From assembly GCA_016748015.1 (NCBI GenBank), contig JAAOMT010000129.1, positions 248,001-312,000 of the forward strand: a stretch of DNA of 64,000 nt. Reading direction: 5' to 3'. Positions 19,743-32,614 of the stretch are shown here, piece by piece (positions within the stretch are counted from its first letter, which is position 1; every line of letters begins with the position of its first letter). The notes below the pieces were generated by a model. It did no database searches and was not told the origin of the DNA. It saw only the letters and a list, made by a program, of their open reading frames with translations. This DNA is from Geosiphon pyriformis. Lineage: Eukaryota; Glomeromycota; Glomeromycetes; Archaeosporales; Geosiphonaceae. The translations under genes were made by a program, and so were the position numbers.

Positions 19743-19756
19743 AAAGAAGAAAATAA
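19741..19756 (+). other. Polypurine tract before the G1 3' LTR
   Basis: AAAAAGAAGAAAATAA directly before TGTTACT. G3 has the equivalent AAAGAGAAGAGAATAA. Confidence 0.65.
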
Positions 19757-20541
19757 TGTTACTTATAGAATATAGGAAGTATATATTAGCATAAATTAGC
19801 CAATCAGAAATAACCATTGTAAATGTGAAATTGCAGAATTCCAGAAATTTTAGGATTCTTGTACAAAGAATTGCAGGATTCCAGAATTTCTGGTGTGAGG
19901 AATTGAGAAATCAAGAAATCTCAATTATATATATATAGCAGTAGTATTAGAAAGAAAAAAGGCAGGATCTTTTAGTTAGAGATCTCTTAATTTAGATTTG
20001 ATCTAAGCAACCTTCCATATTACAAATATCAATAAACATCTATTTGTTATCTTAATCCATGCTCCACTATTGGCACTATATGTTGATAGTAATTGATACT
20101 TAACCATACTAAAACAATAGCTCTTGATCATGGCTATTGACAAGATACTAACTTGTAAATACCTTGGCTTATCTCTTTTCTTTATTTTTTTATTTTTCTT
20201 CTTTTTTTTTATTGTGTGTACTAATTGATTAAGGATTAAAGCACTGAATTATTGACATCAAGGATTGCCTGGTAAAAGACCTCTGCAAGTAAGTAGAGCA
20301 TATACAAGAATTATAAATTACTTACCAGAGGATTGCCGGCCATCAAGCCAAGAAAAAAATTGATGAAATTGCGATTCTGGAAGATTATTAAAAACAACTA
20401 TTGAATCTTTGTCCATTATACAAAGAACTCAACCAAAACTTTCAGATATAAACCACCCTTAGTAATCAACATCATTATATCAATTGAGCACCAAGTTATG
20501 AGTTTGTTATTTACCAGAGACATCAATAATCACTTATAACA
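19757..20541 (+). repeat. 3' LTR of G1 (785 bp)
   Basis: Starts TGTTACTTATAGAATATAGG and ends ACTTATAACA. It is shorter than the 5' LTR (928 bp), partly because the palindromic array is only about 85 bases (19835-19918). TATA-like run at about 19927-19937. Confidence 0.85.
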
Positions 20542-21419
20542 ATATTATCATATTTATATAATAAATAATACTGTAGTATTTTGTGTCTTTTGTATAATAA
20601 AATTGAAATTTCTGATCATTTATTTTTATGTTTATTAAATTTTATTGTATATAATGCTTTGTTGGTTTTTTAGACTATTATATAAGAATTTTTTTTTGGT
20701 TTATGTTAATTTTTTTTTGTATATCTTAATTGTTGTTATTATGTTTGTTAAATTTTGTAGTTTATATTATTTTATATAAAAGTGTTATTTTTAAGACTTG
20801 GTTTCTAAAATTTTTCTTTGTTTTTGAAAATTCTAAGATTATTATAAATAAAATTACAAGTTTCATATATGGTTTGGCTTTAGTTTACAGAGATAAAATT
20901 TGACTTATAGACTCTAAATATTATGTAGTTATAAAAAAAAGAAGTTTGATTCTATTAAATAGTTTAGTGTTTTTTTTTGTTAACAGTTTTCAAAATGTGT
21001 TGTTAAAAGATATGATCAAATTACTTGATATTATTAAAACTTTAAGTATAAGTTTTAGCATATATGTTTTATGTCTATTTATTTTTGATATTAACAATAA
21101 TATTAGTGTTTATATAAAAGCTTAATATTGTTTTAACTGGCTTAAATAACTGGTTATATATAGTAAATACATAATTTATATTTAGTTTAGATTATTTAGT
21201 TTAATGTATTATATTAAGTAATATTTAGATCTTATTTATAAAACCAATAAAAAAAATTTAATTAATTAATTTTTTGGTTGTATAGTTTTTTTTATTACAA
21301 GTTTTACAAGTGAAGCCTAACTACTATCTAATACATAAAACCAAACTAAGTAGAACTAACTAAATGCAGTTCATATACTTACTATATATGATTAGCCATT
21401 CAGGCCAGATAAAACAACA
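20542..21419. other. AT-rich stretch; includes the 3' end of the minus-strand LINE
   Basis: No gene seen. The plus strand is T- and G-rich with few C up to about 21300. T-runs near 21240-21300 may be the complement of the LINE poly-A tail. A 41-base block at 21313-21353 recurs at 52339-52379. Confidence 0.45.
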
Positions 21420-24400
21420 CTATACGTCTATGCTAACAAATACATCACCATCTAAACCAGAAAAAAAGTGACATAATTTGCACCTACCAAATCTAACAGC
21501 AAAAGATTCCATAACTCCAAGCATATAAACAACTCCAACCAATAACATAGAAACTAAACAACAAAACAAGTCTGAGACCACACCATTATTTCCAAACAAG
21601 CCAGCCTTTTCTATATTCATTCTATGTTTGGCTTTGACAACTCATATCTTAGTATGATACAACTTCACCAAAAATCTACTAACTTTTACAAGGACAAGAG
21701 CAGCTTTTTTTTCCCTTCAAAAACCAAAACAGTCTTGACATATTAATTTCTCAACACAAAGTCCTTGCAAATAGCTGTGTACAAGTCCATATCTGAAAAA
21801 CACATAAAAAGCAACTGTAAAATGGCAGAAACAGATGAGCACAAAATACTAAACAATGATATTTATTTACTAGCAGCTTCAACCAAAATATTTCTACAAA
21901 GACCAGAGTTATCAGAATAAGTAAAACTATGATCAGATAACTTTATCTTGTCACACAATAAGCATAATACTCCAGGATAACTTTTGTTATACAATCTTTT
22001 TCTAATTGCCATTGGTAGTTGTCTATAAACAGCTTTTATTAAATATGTGTGCAAATTGGCCAACTTTCTATCAGTAAACCCAGAAAGCATATATGAATCA
22101 GAGTGCCAAACCTCTGTAGTAGTTTTCCACTCAATTTTTTTAATCATAACATCTGGAATTATATCATAACCAGAACCAGTCTTCCAATAAATATGGCAAA
22201 TTGATCAGTACAGATTACAAACAAAGTGACAAGCATTACCAAACACAGTAGTTTTCTCAGCAACCAAATACCTCTTTTAAATCCTAGCCAGCAAAGAGAA
22301 GGGTAAAAACATGGTTTTACTAGCCAATACATCAGCTCTAATATTACCAAGTACACTAGAATGTTCTTTAATCTTTACATACTTAATAGAAATATCTTTA
22401 TCCTTAAGAAGATTGACTATCTGCAATCTTTCAATTCAATATTGGTTGCAGAAGTCAGACACAGTAGAAAAAGTTTCAGACATACAGACATCAATTACAA
22501 ATTGGTTATCCAAGTATAGAACCATAGAGCATGAAGATGAAACACACTTCAAAGCCAAAGCAACAGTCTGCAATTCAGTCAAAGTAGAAGACATAAGTCC
22601 AGCTACCCTAATCCCAATATCTGCATCTACAGCTAGAAAATAAGCAGCTGTCTCACTTATTACCTCATTGGAGCCAGCACTTTTTAAAGACTCATCTGTA
22701 TAAACTTTAATGTAATCAGATCACACTTTTAGTAAACTATTACAAACATCAGAAAACTTATCAGAATCCAAAACATTAAGCATATTTTTTCCAAGAACAA
22801 CAGTAATCCCAACTCCCAAAGAGACAGAATTGCATATAAACTTAGATGTTAATGTGAACCAGTGAAACACAGAGCCCCTCAAATCCAACCACTTCCAATA
22901 CCAAAATGTTTTCTAATCTACCACATTCTCTTTTTTGTTCACAAGTCTGTTACCAAATGTGGCACCAAACCATTTCAATGATGAAACAGATTTATAATAC
23001 AAAAACTGACCTAAGATAACAGATATTGGAAAATTACCAGGCTCATGAAAGACACTAGGCAGATTGTTTGCCAAAGACAACTTATTATCCAGCAAAATTT
23101 TTACCACTTCAGCCAAGAAATTGTTTACAAGACTAGTATGCAACCTAATAGAAAATTGTAAAGAATTTAGAGAAAACCATTTCAGAACTTGCAAATTCAA
23201 AAATCTATGATTAAATAAATGTCTAAGGGTGTCACAGCCATTGAAGAATAAAATCAACAAAGCCAGCTTTTTCTCAAATTGTACTTGCTCAAAAAGTTTT
23301 AGACCATATAGAGATGGATAGTGCAAAACCTCCTTAGAAAAATCATGTGGTAAACCAGTCTTGGCTCGAAGACTCTTCTTAATCATAGTATCCTACTTAT
23401 AACATATACCTGAAGAAACAAAACTAAATTATATGCAAAAGCTAACAATGGACTGCAAAACAGCCAAAACCAAGTAACAAAATTGTTTGTCTGTAATAGC
23501 TTTTTTCAATACTATATTAGTAAAAAACCTAACATTTCTATGAATTTAAGCTAAACTGGGTTTAAAGAGACTTTTAGTTAACAAAAAGATACTCAAATAT
23601 CAATATAATTCACCCTTTTTAGCAATCAAAATTGGCAAGCCATTAATCAACAGTAAAGCATTCTTAACACCTTAATTGATAGGAATAACCACCATCTTAT
23701 CATTATTAATTGAAATATTATTGACCTCAAAAAACTTACTAGCAATATTCAAAATATATTGTGTGGAAGTCTAACAGCTTCCAACCCAAATTGTATCATC
23801 TACAAAGGCACTAACAGCCAAAAAAGAAATTTTTTCTCCAACTGTTTCAATTTTGCCAGACTTTGCTACAAACTTAGTATCTATTCTGTATTCACACAAA
23901 TGCTTATGTTTCTTTACATTATATAAAAACAGATTACAAAAAATTCTCTAAAAGAGCAGAGAAAAAACTTCTTTCTGATCCAACTTATTATATACCCTAT
24001 AACTATCTAAGAGCCCAAAGTCAGTTATTACTCTGTTAATCCTATTCTCATAAATGTTGTCAAAAAACTAGATGAACTGCTTAAACATTTTAATGTAGCA
24101 TAAACTTGGCCTTAAATAATACCAGCCTACCAAATCATAAGCTTTGCACATATCTTACAGTACTAACCAAAGTTTTTTATTCTTTTCTAGAACATTCTTA
24201 ACAATGAAACCAATTGCAAAAATAAGAGATTGGGTAGAAGTACTCTTTAACACCAAAAAATTATCACCACAAAGAACATCAAATTTGCTACAAGCCAAAG
24301 ATATCTGGTTAAAAAGAATCTTAGATAAAATTTTACGTGCAGTATTGATTAATGTGATAAGCCTAATATTCATCAAAACACTATTCCATTCATAAGATTT

Positions 24401-26107
24401 TAAGATCATTGAAACTTATGTTCTCTTTTAGGCAGCTGAAACTGCACCCAAACTTAAACACAAATTCAATAACTTCAAAAGACAGACCAATATTTCCTTA
24501 TCATAATGTTTCCAAAGTTTATTAGGTATCTTAGACAATTCAGCTGGTTTATTGTTTGGCAAGCCATTAATAACCAAAAACAATTCTGCCATACCAATTT
24601 CTTTTATTACACTAGAGAAAGCATTATTATCCATATAATCTAGAGACATATATTGTTAAAACCAAAGATCAGACATATTTGGAAGTATTGAATGCTTTTT
24701 TGTCTACTTTTTTATAATCTTATTAACCTTGAGCTTAATTTTATTAGGTTCAACTACCAATTTATCATCTACTACCAAGTGATCTAGAACTACTTTGCAA
24801 AATAGGCATTCTAAAATACTTCTTATTATCTGCCTTTTGTTAAAACAGAAATTTTTCATATGACAGTTAATTATCTTTCTAATAACTATATTTTTAGCAA
24901 TCTTAGATTCACAATACTTAGATTTTCTGTACTTTTTCTTCATTACCAACAAATGTTTAACTAGATTCATTGAACTTATACTATCTAGTACTATGCCAAT
25001 AATCACAGATGCTTCAACCTTATCAATATTTGACCAGACTTTTACAAGACAGTTAAAGTTCAGAAGATTACCAGAATTCTAACATTTTACAATTTTAGTG
25101 ATAAGTAGCTCTAATTTGAAGAATTTTAAAGATTGTTTATTTCTTGAACAATCATACTCACTATACCAAATTCTAGATAACACCACATTAGCAGCTTGTA
25201 TTATGGCTTTTTCTAGCATTTTCCACATTATATTTAAGTCATTATTGTCTTTTGTATTTTCAACCATGTCTGACCTAACTAACAACTTAACAGAAAAACA
25301 GTTTTTAAAGCCCAATCATTGAATATTATCTGTATCTCCCAATTTGAACTTCCACCAGTCTCAGTTGGCTTGTTTGTAAGTATTAATAAGATGAGCATTT
25401 AAAAGTCCACCCAAATTAATTGAAACCAAAACTGACTTGTGATTTGTATCAAAAAATTCTGATACATCATCGACTTTGTGTAATGCAATTACAGACACCA
25501 AATTTCTGCTTACAAAAACAAAATTGATTACTCTTTTAACACCTCTAGAATTGCTTCAAGTAGAAGTTTTGGCCAATGAATGTTTATTAAAAGTATTAAC
25601 CAAACTCAAACCCAAGCAGAACTTGAAACTTGTATTCCTTTTAGATCTATTTTTATTAAAATCACCACCCAAAATCATGAAAAAACTGGAATTAACAGCT
25701 TTGGAAACTATAAAGTTGATATTAGCAGTTTGACCAAAGCATGTGCCAATTGAAGCACCAGCATAAAGACCCAAGATTGTAACTAAAAGCTTGTTTTTAA
25801 ACAAAAAGTGCACAAAAATTAAATGATCAGGAATCTTATCTACCTTTAACATATGTTAAACCAAAAAATTATTCATAATTATAGCAATACCAACACCATA
25901 AAAACCCACATTCAAACCAGCAGTAAAAATCCAGATACTATCAAACTTATTCATGATCCAAGACCTAATATTAAATCTTAATTTTGTCTCAGTAACAATA
26001 GAAATTATATTACCTGATTCTTTATGTCAATAAATAATGTCTTTTTGCTTAGCCAAATTTGTTATACCCCTAATATTACACATGACCATCTTCCAAATAA
26101 GCTCATT
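21420..26107 (-). pseudogene. LINE ORF2: endonuclease, reverse transcriptase, RNase H, broken
   Basis: On the minus strand, in order: M-N-E-L-I-W-K start (about 26107); T-E-T-K-L metal site; G-G-D-F-N-K-N (about 25680); C-terminal endonuclease and linker to 24700; reverse transcriptase starting L-P-N-N-K-P-A-E-L-S (24560s), T-A-R-K-I-L-S-K-I-L (24330s), K-A-Y-D (about 24143), then F-V-D-D intact at 23795-23806; G-L-P-I; RNase H with Y-T-D-E-S-L (family T-D-G-S), T-L-T-E-L-Q and L-D-N-Q (22710-22470); a late Cys/His block C-L-L-C-D (about 21950); and a C-terminal segment ending near 21420. Stops stand mostly at Gln and Trp sites. Confidence 0.82.
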
Positions 26108-26109
26108 CA

Positions 26110-28827
26110 TTAAAAAGAATAATGTATTAAGGAACTCGAATTCACACACAACAGATCCAACTTTTCCAAAATTGAGCCAATAGAAACTTTAAGAGCCAGT
26201 ATTTTGAATTCCAAACCACCAATCTTGAAAGTAAAAACTTTTAAACTACTCAGACCCAAATCCACCATCTTGTCCTCTACTATAAAAGATAAAGAAGGGA
26301 AAGATGGCTGTGAGACATTTAAAACCATATTAGCATTTAATGTTAACAACATAAGAACAGAAACAACCAGAGGTTTAACTTGAAAGACAGGTACCAGAGG
26401 CATTAGCTTCATACCATTTAATTTGTGCACAATACTTAACACTTAATCAGCTAACAATTCCAAAGAGTATTTTAGTAAAACCAGACAATCACCAATTGAG
26501 AAACCATTTTGAACAACCAGAGTGCTCTCTTTGTTATATGGGGCACCAAGAGAAGAAGAACCAAATCCAAAACTGGAACTGAAATAAGAACCACTAGAAA
26601 AAAAAACAAAAAAAACTACTTGCACCCAAGATTTATTATTAAAAACAACAGAATGGGAGATAGGAATACTCTTCTTTGCATACAACTTTGTCAACTGAAG
26701 ATGATGTACTTCTGAAGTGACTCTTTTAAAAGTTTTTGAAGACTTAGAAACAAACATAGTCAGCATATCACATTCTAAAGCAGAATGACCAAAATGCCCA
26801 CACTTTTTACAATAAACCAAATTCAATCTAGTTCAAAAAAGTTTAACACCACCAAATATTGGCTCAATGTAATATGCAGAATCTAAATTCTTATCAAATT
26901 TAAAACCAATCACAGTACAACAAATCCAGTTGTCAGTATTGAGTGAATAATTGATGATGTATGTTTTACCACTAACTCCATCCAAAAGAATGCCCAAATT
27001 ATAAACAGTTGTCCCTACAAACAAAGTAAACAACAGAGCCCTAAACTGATTTCTCACAGTCATAGTTACATGTACTGAATCTTTACCAATCAAAAAAAAC
27101 CATTTAGCAGCCAACTGTTCAGCTTGACCTAATTTGGCAAATTTTATCACAGTCTTCTATCACATTCCAATCAACTGAATTTTGATTGACTTAATTTCAC
27201 CAAATTCAAATACTGCAGCAGTAATTATTTCTTTAAACATGTCCATAAAAATTTTCTTAATGATCACAGTCTGATCTAAATGTATTCTTTGTTTCTTAAT
27301 ATTAATATTTATAATAATCTCATTTTTTTTGGCCAATAAAGTGGCCTTTATCATGTTGATCTTTAATGTAAAGGTAAATCTGATAATTTTCTCAAATTTT
27401 GAAAGAGTAGTGGCCCCCTTTAAAACCATTAACTAATGAAAAATTTTTTTTAACCAATTGAGTTTTTGCTGTAACAAATTTATCTTTCATTGCTGAGAGA
27501 TTGATATTCAAAGTGAATAACTTCTTAACAGTATTACTCATAAAATATAGAAAGTATATTAGTATATAAATTAGCCAATTAGAAGTAAATATAGTAAATG
27601 TGGAATTCTAGGATTTCTTGTAGAGAAATTGTAAGATTCTTATATAAGAAATTGCAGAATTCCAGAATTGCAGAATTCTTTTCAAAAAAATTGCAGGATT
27701 CCAGAAATTCCAGAATTCCAGATGTAAAGAATTGAGAAATTGAGAAATCTCGATCATGTATATATAGCAATAGTATTAAAAGTAAAAAAAACAGATCTTT
27801 CAGTTTTAAATTTAATCTAAAACACTTTTTCATTTATAAATATTAATAAATAATTATTTACTATCTTAATCCATTCTCCACTATTAATACTTTATGTTGA
27901 TAGTAACTGATACTTAACCTCTTTGAAACAATAGCTCTTGATCATGGCTATTGATGGAATACTAACTTGTAAATTGCTTTGGTCTATTTTTTTTATCTTT
28001 TTTTTATCTCTTTTATTTTTATTTTTCTTTATTTTATTGTGTTTACTAATTGATTGAAGATTAAGCACTAAGTTATTAATATTACAAATAGCCTGGTAAA
28101 AGACTCAGAAATAAGAATAATATTATATATATATTAATAAATAGCTTATTAAAAGAGCATAACTGTCAGAATAAAACCAGTTACCAAGCTGAGAAAAAAA
28201 TTAGATAGAATTGTAATTCTGAGAAGCTACCAAACAATCACAACTAAATCTCTGTCTATTATACAAAGAACTTAACAAAAAATCTTCAAATCACGAAAAT
28301 CTTCAGAAATCAACATCATTATATCTATTAAGCACTAAGTTATGAATTTGTTATTTGATTTGAGATTTCAAAAAATCACCTGTAACAACAGCAACTTCCA
28401 AAAGAGTTTTTACAATTTTGGGATCTATCCATCTCTTGTCCAAAGATATACTAAGAGGGAGTGAAAAGAGTTCCATCTCTTCTTTTATATTATAATTAGG
28501 GGAGCCAAAAGGGAATCCAAGAATCACATCAATATTAACTCTCTTTGCTTTAAAAGTATTAGCTACTGAGCCTAAAAAAGACCTGTTATCAACACTTTGT
28601 ATGATTATATTGTCTTCACCACAGCTAGACTCATTATTCAAATCCAAATACAAGCCATCAGAACTAGATTTAACTAAAAAAATATTTTTTTCATCATCTG
28701 AATGCTTAATATTACCTAGAACTATCTTCTTTTTCTGAGAAAAAGAACCATTAACAAGACTGTAGAAAGCACCCTTGGGTGTCTTCTTTTTAAACATATT
28801 ACTATTTGAAGCAGTCTTTAAATCCAC
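26110..28827 (-). pseudogene. LINE ORF1, split by a solo LTR
   Basis: Starts with the family's Lys-rich block (M-F-K-K-K-T-P-K-G-A-F-Y, about 28797). It is interrupted by the LTR at 27532-28387; removing that and one copy of the 4-bp duplication joins L-L-E-V-A-V to K-K-L-F-T-L in frame. The RRM-like stretch (V-I-I-K-K-I-F-M-D, E-F-G-E-I-K-S-I-K-I-Q-L-I-G-M) ends about 27160. The zinc knuckle C-K-K-C-G-H-F-G-H-S-A-L-E-C is at about 26769-26811. The knuckle frame ends with a TAA at 26443, and the last part (26442-26110) follows. Confidence 0.82.
27532..28387 (+). repeat. Solo LTR of the G1/G3 family (856 bp) in the LINE ORF1
   Basis: Starts TATTACTCATAAAATATAG (family TGTTACTCATA) and ends CTGTAACA. 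It is flanked by a perfect 4-bp target duplication, ACAG (27528-27531 and 28388-28391). It contains the palindromic array (about 27600-27745) and a TATA-like box near 27760. Confidence 0.9.
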
Positions 28828-29880
28828 AATAAAAGAGTTATTAGTTAAAAAAATAAAAAACTTTTTTTTCAGAAATGTGTTTTTTGGGATTTTAGAAATA
28901 TAAAAGAGAAAGAAGTTTAATTTTTTACTTAGTTTTTAAAATTAATTAGTTTTTTAATTAATTATAAATCTTTTTTTTGGTTTATTTGGAATTTTTTTTA
29001 ACTTTTTTATTTTATTTTATTGGTTTAGTATCTTATTTTAAAACTGTTGTTTTTTTAATATTAAATGTTTTTTTGTTTTTAAAATTGTTATTAATTATAA
29101 ATTAATAATTTTAAAATTAAAATTTCAAAAATTATTTGTTTTTATAAAATTAAAAATTAAGTTTATTGATTTTTAATTTTTTTAATTATATTATTAATTA
29201 ATATTTTTTTTGTTGCAAATTATAAAATAAAAAAATAAAATAAATAAATTAATATTCTTAGTAAAATTACATATAATTTAAGTAGATAATTAATTTTAAA
29301 ATAAAATAATAACTTATTCAATAATAAAATAAATATTAATAAAAAAAGTTTTTTAGTTAATATAAAATTTTGTTAAATAATAGTTTTATAAAAGTTTTAA
29401 GCTTTAAATATTAAATTTAATGCAAATATAATTGTTAAGTAAAAATTATAATAATTTTGTTAACATTATGTATAAATAAATTTTTTAAATAAATTTTTTT
29501 TTGTAAATTTAACATAATATAATCTTAATTAATTAAATATATAAACAAAATATAAATTATATTTATTATAAAATAATTTTAGTTTTATAATTAAATTATA
29601 TTTTATTAAACTTAATAAAAAATTTTTTAAAAATCTTTAATAATTAATAATTAGGTTTTAAATACTATTAAAATTAGTAATATTTAAATGTTAAATTAGT
29701 TTTTACATTGTTAATATAGTGTTTTAAATGAATTATTTAAAAAAAAACAAATTAAATTATTAATTAACAATATAACAATAATATTATTATATTATTTTAT
29801 GTATTTATTTTATTTTTATTTTTTTATAATAAAAATTAAAAATTGATATATTAATATTAATAAATTAATTATTATTATTT

Positions 29881-29916
<36 letters not shown>

Positions 29917-30400
29917 AAACTTAAAGTAATAAAATTTTTTTGTACATAAAAATTTCAAGTATCAATATTTTTAATTTTTATAAGTATTTAATTACTTATA
30001 TAAACTAAATATGTATTAAATCTTTCAATTAAGCAATTAATTACATTTAAAATTAATAGCAAATAATAAAACTGGATTGTTATTTATACAATCCAATTGA
30101 ATTATTATATAACCAAATATGAATTAGCAACTTTTTTAAATAAATGTGATTTTTAAAATTTATAAAATTTTAAAGATAAATATTCACAATATTGACATTT
30201 TTTTTATTTCAATTTTCAAGTTTTCTAAGTTAAAAAAACATGTCTAATTTTGAGAAAAACTCAAAATTTACACTTCAAAATTTACATTTTTATTTACCAA
30301 TATTTATAATTATATTGGATTTTTTATAATTTTGGATATAATTTTTAATTATATATTAATGCGATTAAATTGATATTAAAAACCAAAATGATTTTTCTTC
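28828..30400. other. AT-rich gene-free stretch
   Basis: Almost pure A and T with no credible reading frame. The right part (after about 30400) grades into the more balanced upstream region of the gene at 30992. An (AAT)n microsatellite is at 29885-29911. The side next to 28827 may be LINE 5' untranslated sequence. Confidence 0.55.
29885..29911 (+). repeat. (AAT)n microsatellite
   Basis: About nine perfect AAT/ATA units within the AT-rich stretch. Confidence 0.85.
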
Positions 30401-30991
30401 AATTTTTAGGTAATCAAGCTTTTATATGACTAAGAAATATTATAAGCGTGTTCTGTTATTCACCGAATTTTGCATAATTTAATCCTAGATTTCTTATAAT
30501 AGACAAGTTGAAATCCTTTGAGGCTTAAAAAGGACTTCATTAAAAATTCGACAGATCGACACCCTTATACCCTGACAAAGGAAAGCATTGTTCATCCTTA
30601 TGATTTTCACCACGTTCGGGCACCGCTAGCTGCTATGCACGCGGGATGAAACACGCTTTAAATAATGTTGCCGAACTCCTTTTTCCTTTCTCTTACACAA
30701 TAATCCCTTAAAAAATTGGATTTTTTCTTATATTAACCTGGTCGATTCAGGTTTCTTGGTTGCAAACTTTCCTCATCATTATCTCACGAGCTCCCTCTTA
30801 AAACATTCGCTTTTGACCAAGCGCTTGAGCTTCTTTTCCTCTCACTTTTGGGTGCTAATCACTTTCATTTTTTTATAGGTGTTTCAGAAAACCCACTTTT
30901 TTCCAATTTGATTTTGAGCACGATTTTCGCTGACCTTGCATATATTCACCAATCACAACTACTCTAAGCGCTTTCTAACTTTTACTCAACA

Positions 30992-32614
30992 ATGCCTTCC
31001 AAAACCACAAATCTTCGCATTAAGGCTTTGCCTTTGAATTTCTTGAACGTTATAGAGGAGTCAGACTCAATACGAGTTTTATCACCTTCTTCCATTCGAC
31101 CGAATACTACGTTGTTCATTCTCAAAATAACCACTCTCCCACCATATCCTTTCAAACGTTCGTTCAAAATCACGGTTCAACAATCGAACCATTTAATGCA
31201 AAAATCCGCATTGTTCCATGAATTAGCCACCCAATATGCCCAACTAGCGTCATTTTCACTGGAAGCTGGATTCCAGAAAGATGAACAACGAGAATTGACC
31301 GAAGAGTCCGGTGGTTTACCGATGCTATGCATCGAGGCACCGGTTCAACGTGTCGAGATTATTGATGCAATGTTGGATTGGTTGTCCTCATCAGGAGATA
31401 TTAAGGACACTTTAACTTCTTCGCTGGCATCGAAGGTTCGATCCACTCAAGATTTCTTCTCGTTGATTCATTTCTCTACCTTATTAGATCTCTATGAACC
31501 ATTTTCCACAGCTGTAGACGAGATTTTAGTTTATTATTATTTCGGATTATCATCTGAAGAAAGGGGACTAGAAATTGTGTATCATGATCAATTTGTGGAA
31601 GGAATTTTGCCGGGACGTTTTGTTAGACGATTGGCAGAATCTGTGGGTGAGCAAGAGGCCAAAGAAATTTTGGCTTCCTTCTTTCGTGGAAAAAGCATAC
31701 CAATTGATGGAAATCTGAATGATCAGAACGGCAATGAACATTGGTTTGAAGTTCATTTGGATGATAAAAAACGACCAGATAGTGGTTTCTTTTATCCAAG
31801 TTCTGATGAAAGTGAATCCAATTATTCAGAAGAATTTACTCCAATTTCATTTCCAAAACATATCCGTCAATCAGTAGTTGAAAGACTAGATAGTGTACCT
31901 AATACTCCATTCTCGCCATTCGATTATGCTGAACCACCAACCCCTTTGGGGACAGTTTACATGACCATTCCCCCAACCACCCCTGTCACTTCAAACTCTC
32001 AACGTATTCTTACTCGAGGGTCAACTAATTTTCAGCCAGAGATGTTTTCTAAGGAAATCGAGGGTCAGATTAGGTCCAGGCCAAAAAGTACCCCGCCAGC
32101 ATTAACATTAGATAGTAGGGAAGCAAGTAAAAAGGAAATATTTAAAAATTCAAATTTTAATACGATTCACTCGGTACTAAGAGACACACCAGTTACTGCT
32201 TCGCCAACATATAATCGATCTCTCCCAGTGAACTCTATATTCCAATATATTGCTGGTGTTTCCTCGAATGTACTTCAATCATCGGCTCTTCTCTCACCGA
32301 CTAGTCAATTTATTACTCAATATCAGACACTTGTTCCCCCAAATACACCTGCTACTCCATTAATCTCAACTCCAGTAAGAGAAAATAATGAACTTGACTT
32401 AGATTCGAGATCTAATAATAATCCTGAAAATTTACCTACTGGAGAAACTCAGAGCGTTCAAACGCCTCCTACTACTCCAATCATTATCATTAACGATATG
32501 CAAAGCTTCACTTTGGGTAATTTTAATGATCTGCCTCGCGATAGTCACGCATTTGTTCGTCGTGAATTATTTGAATTTGCATATAACAAGATGCGTTCCA
32601 ATCATTTCATGTAA
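30992..32614 (+). CDS. 540-aa protein, possible BTB-like N-terminus, disordered C-terminus
   Basis: Single open frame in good codon usage, ATG in the context CTCAACAATGCC. Residues about 60-190 resemble a BTB/POZ-type layout: L-F-H-E-L-A, then M-L-C-I-E-A-P-V-Q-R-V-E-I-I-D-A-M-L-D-W-L followed by S-S-G-D, then F-S-L-I-H-F-S-T-L-L-D-L-Y-E. BTB domains often show 'position in strand, then a short G-D turn, then a leucine-rich helix'; the match is by eye and weak. Residues about 265-500 are rich in Pro, Thr and Ser with many T-P steps, likely disordered and open to proline-directed phosphorylation. A conserved-looking helical end follows (F-V-R-R-E-L-F-E-F-A-Y). TRA1 starts 628 bp downstream on the same strand. 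No gene name can be given. Confidence 0.8.
   Translation: MPSKTTNLRIKALPLNFLNVIEESDSIRVLSPSSIRPNTTLFILKITTLPPYPFKRSFKITVQQSNHLMQKSALFHELATQYAQLASFSLEAGFQKDEQRELTEESGGLPMLCIEAPVQRVEIIDAMLDWLSSSGDIKDTLTSSLASKVRSTQDFFSLIHFSTLLDLYEPFSTAVDEILVYYYFGLSSEERGLEIVYHDQFVEGILPGRFVRRLAESVGEQEAKEILASFFRGKSIPIDGNLNDQNGNEHWFEVHLDDKKRPDSGFFYPSSDESESNYSEEFTPISFPKHIRQSVVERLDSVPNTPFSPFDYAEPPTPLGTVYMTIPPTTPVTSNSQRILTRGSTNFQPEMFSKEIEGQIRSRPKSTPPALTLDSREASKKEIFKNSNFNTIHSVLRDTPVTASPTYNRSLPVNSIFQYIAGVSSNVLQSSALLSPTSQFITQYQTLVPPNTPATPLISTPVRENNELDLDSRSNNNPENLPTGETQSVQTPPTTPIIIINDMQSFTLGNFNDLPRDSHAFVRRELFEFAYNKMRSNHFM

Larger units (their letters stand above)
3393..20541 (+). mobile_element. Ty3/gypsy element G1, internally deleted and twice invaded
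   Basis: Order: 5' LTR (3393-4320), primer-binding site, gag, [G2 inserted 5529-15478], rest of gag, a large internal deletion near 16008, end of reverse transcriptase, RNase H, integrase split by a solo LTR (17186-18171), third ORF, polypurine tract and 3' LTR (19757-20541). RNase H followed by integrase places it in Ty3/gypsy (Metaviridae). It shares LTR type and proteins with G3. Zinc knuckle, protease, Cys clusters, dUTPase and most of the reverse transcriptase are absent. The flanking 4-mers (GTGT before, ATAT after) do not match. Confidence 0.85.
21420..28827 (-). mobile_element. LINE (non-LTR retrotransposon), nearly full length, decayed
   Basis: Reads right to left: ORF1 (28827-26110, split by a solo LTR), then ORF2 with endonuclease, reverse transcriptase, RNase H and a Cys-containing C-terminus. 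It belongs to the same family as the fragment at 601-3392. In-frame stops and frameshifts occur throughout. Confidence 0.85.

Noticed and set aside
28828-30400. AT-rich stretch as inserted mitochondrial DNA.
   Set aside because: No mitochondrial protein, rRNA or tRNA pattern is recognisable.
30540-30670. A possible tRNA or other RNA gene in the GC-richer patch upstream of the 540-aa gene.
   Set aside because: No cloverleaf or A/B-box arrangement could be drawn; it is more likely promoter or leader sequence.
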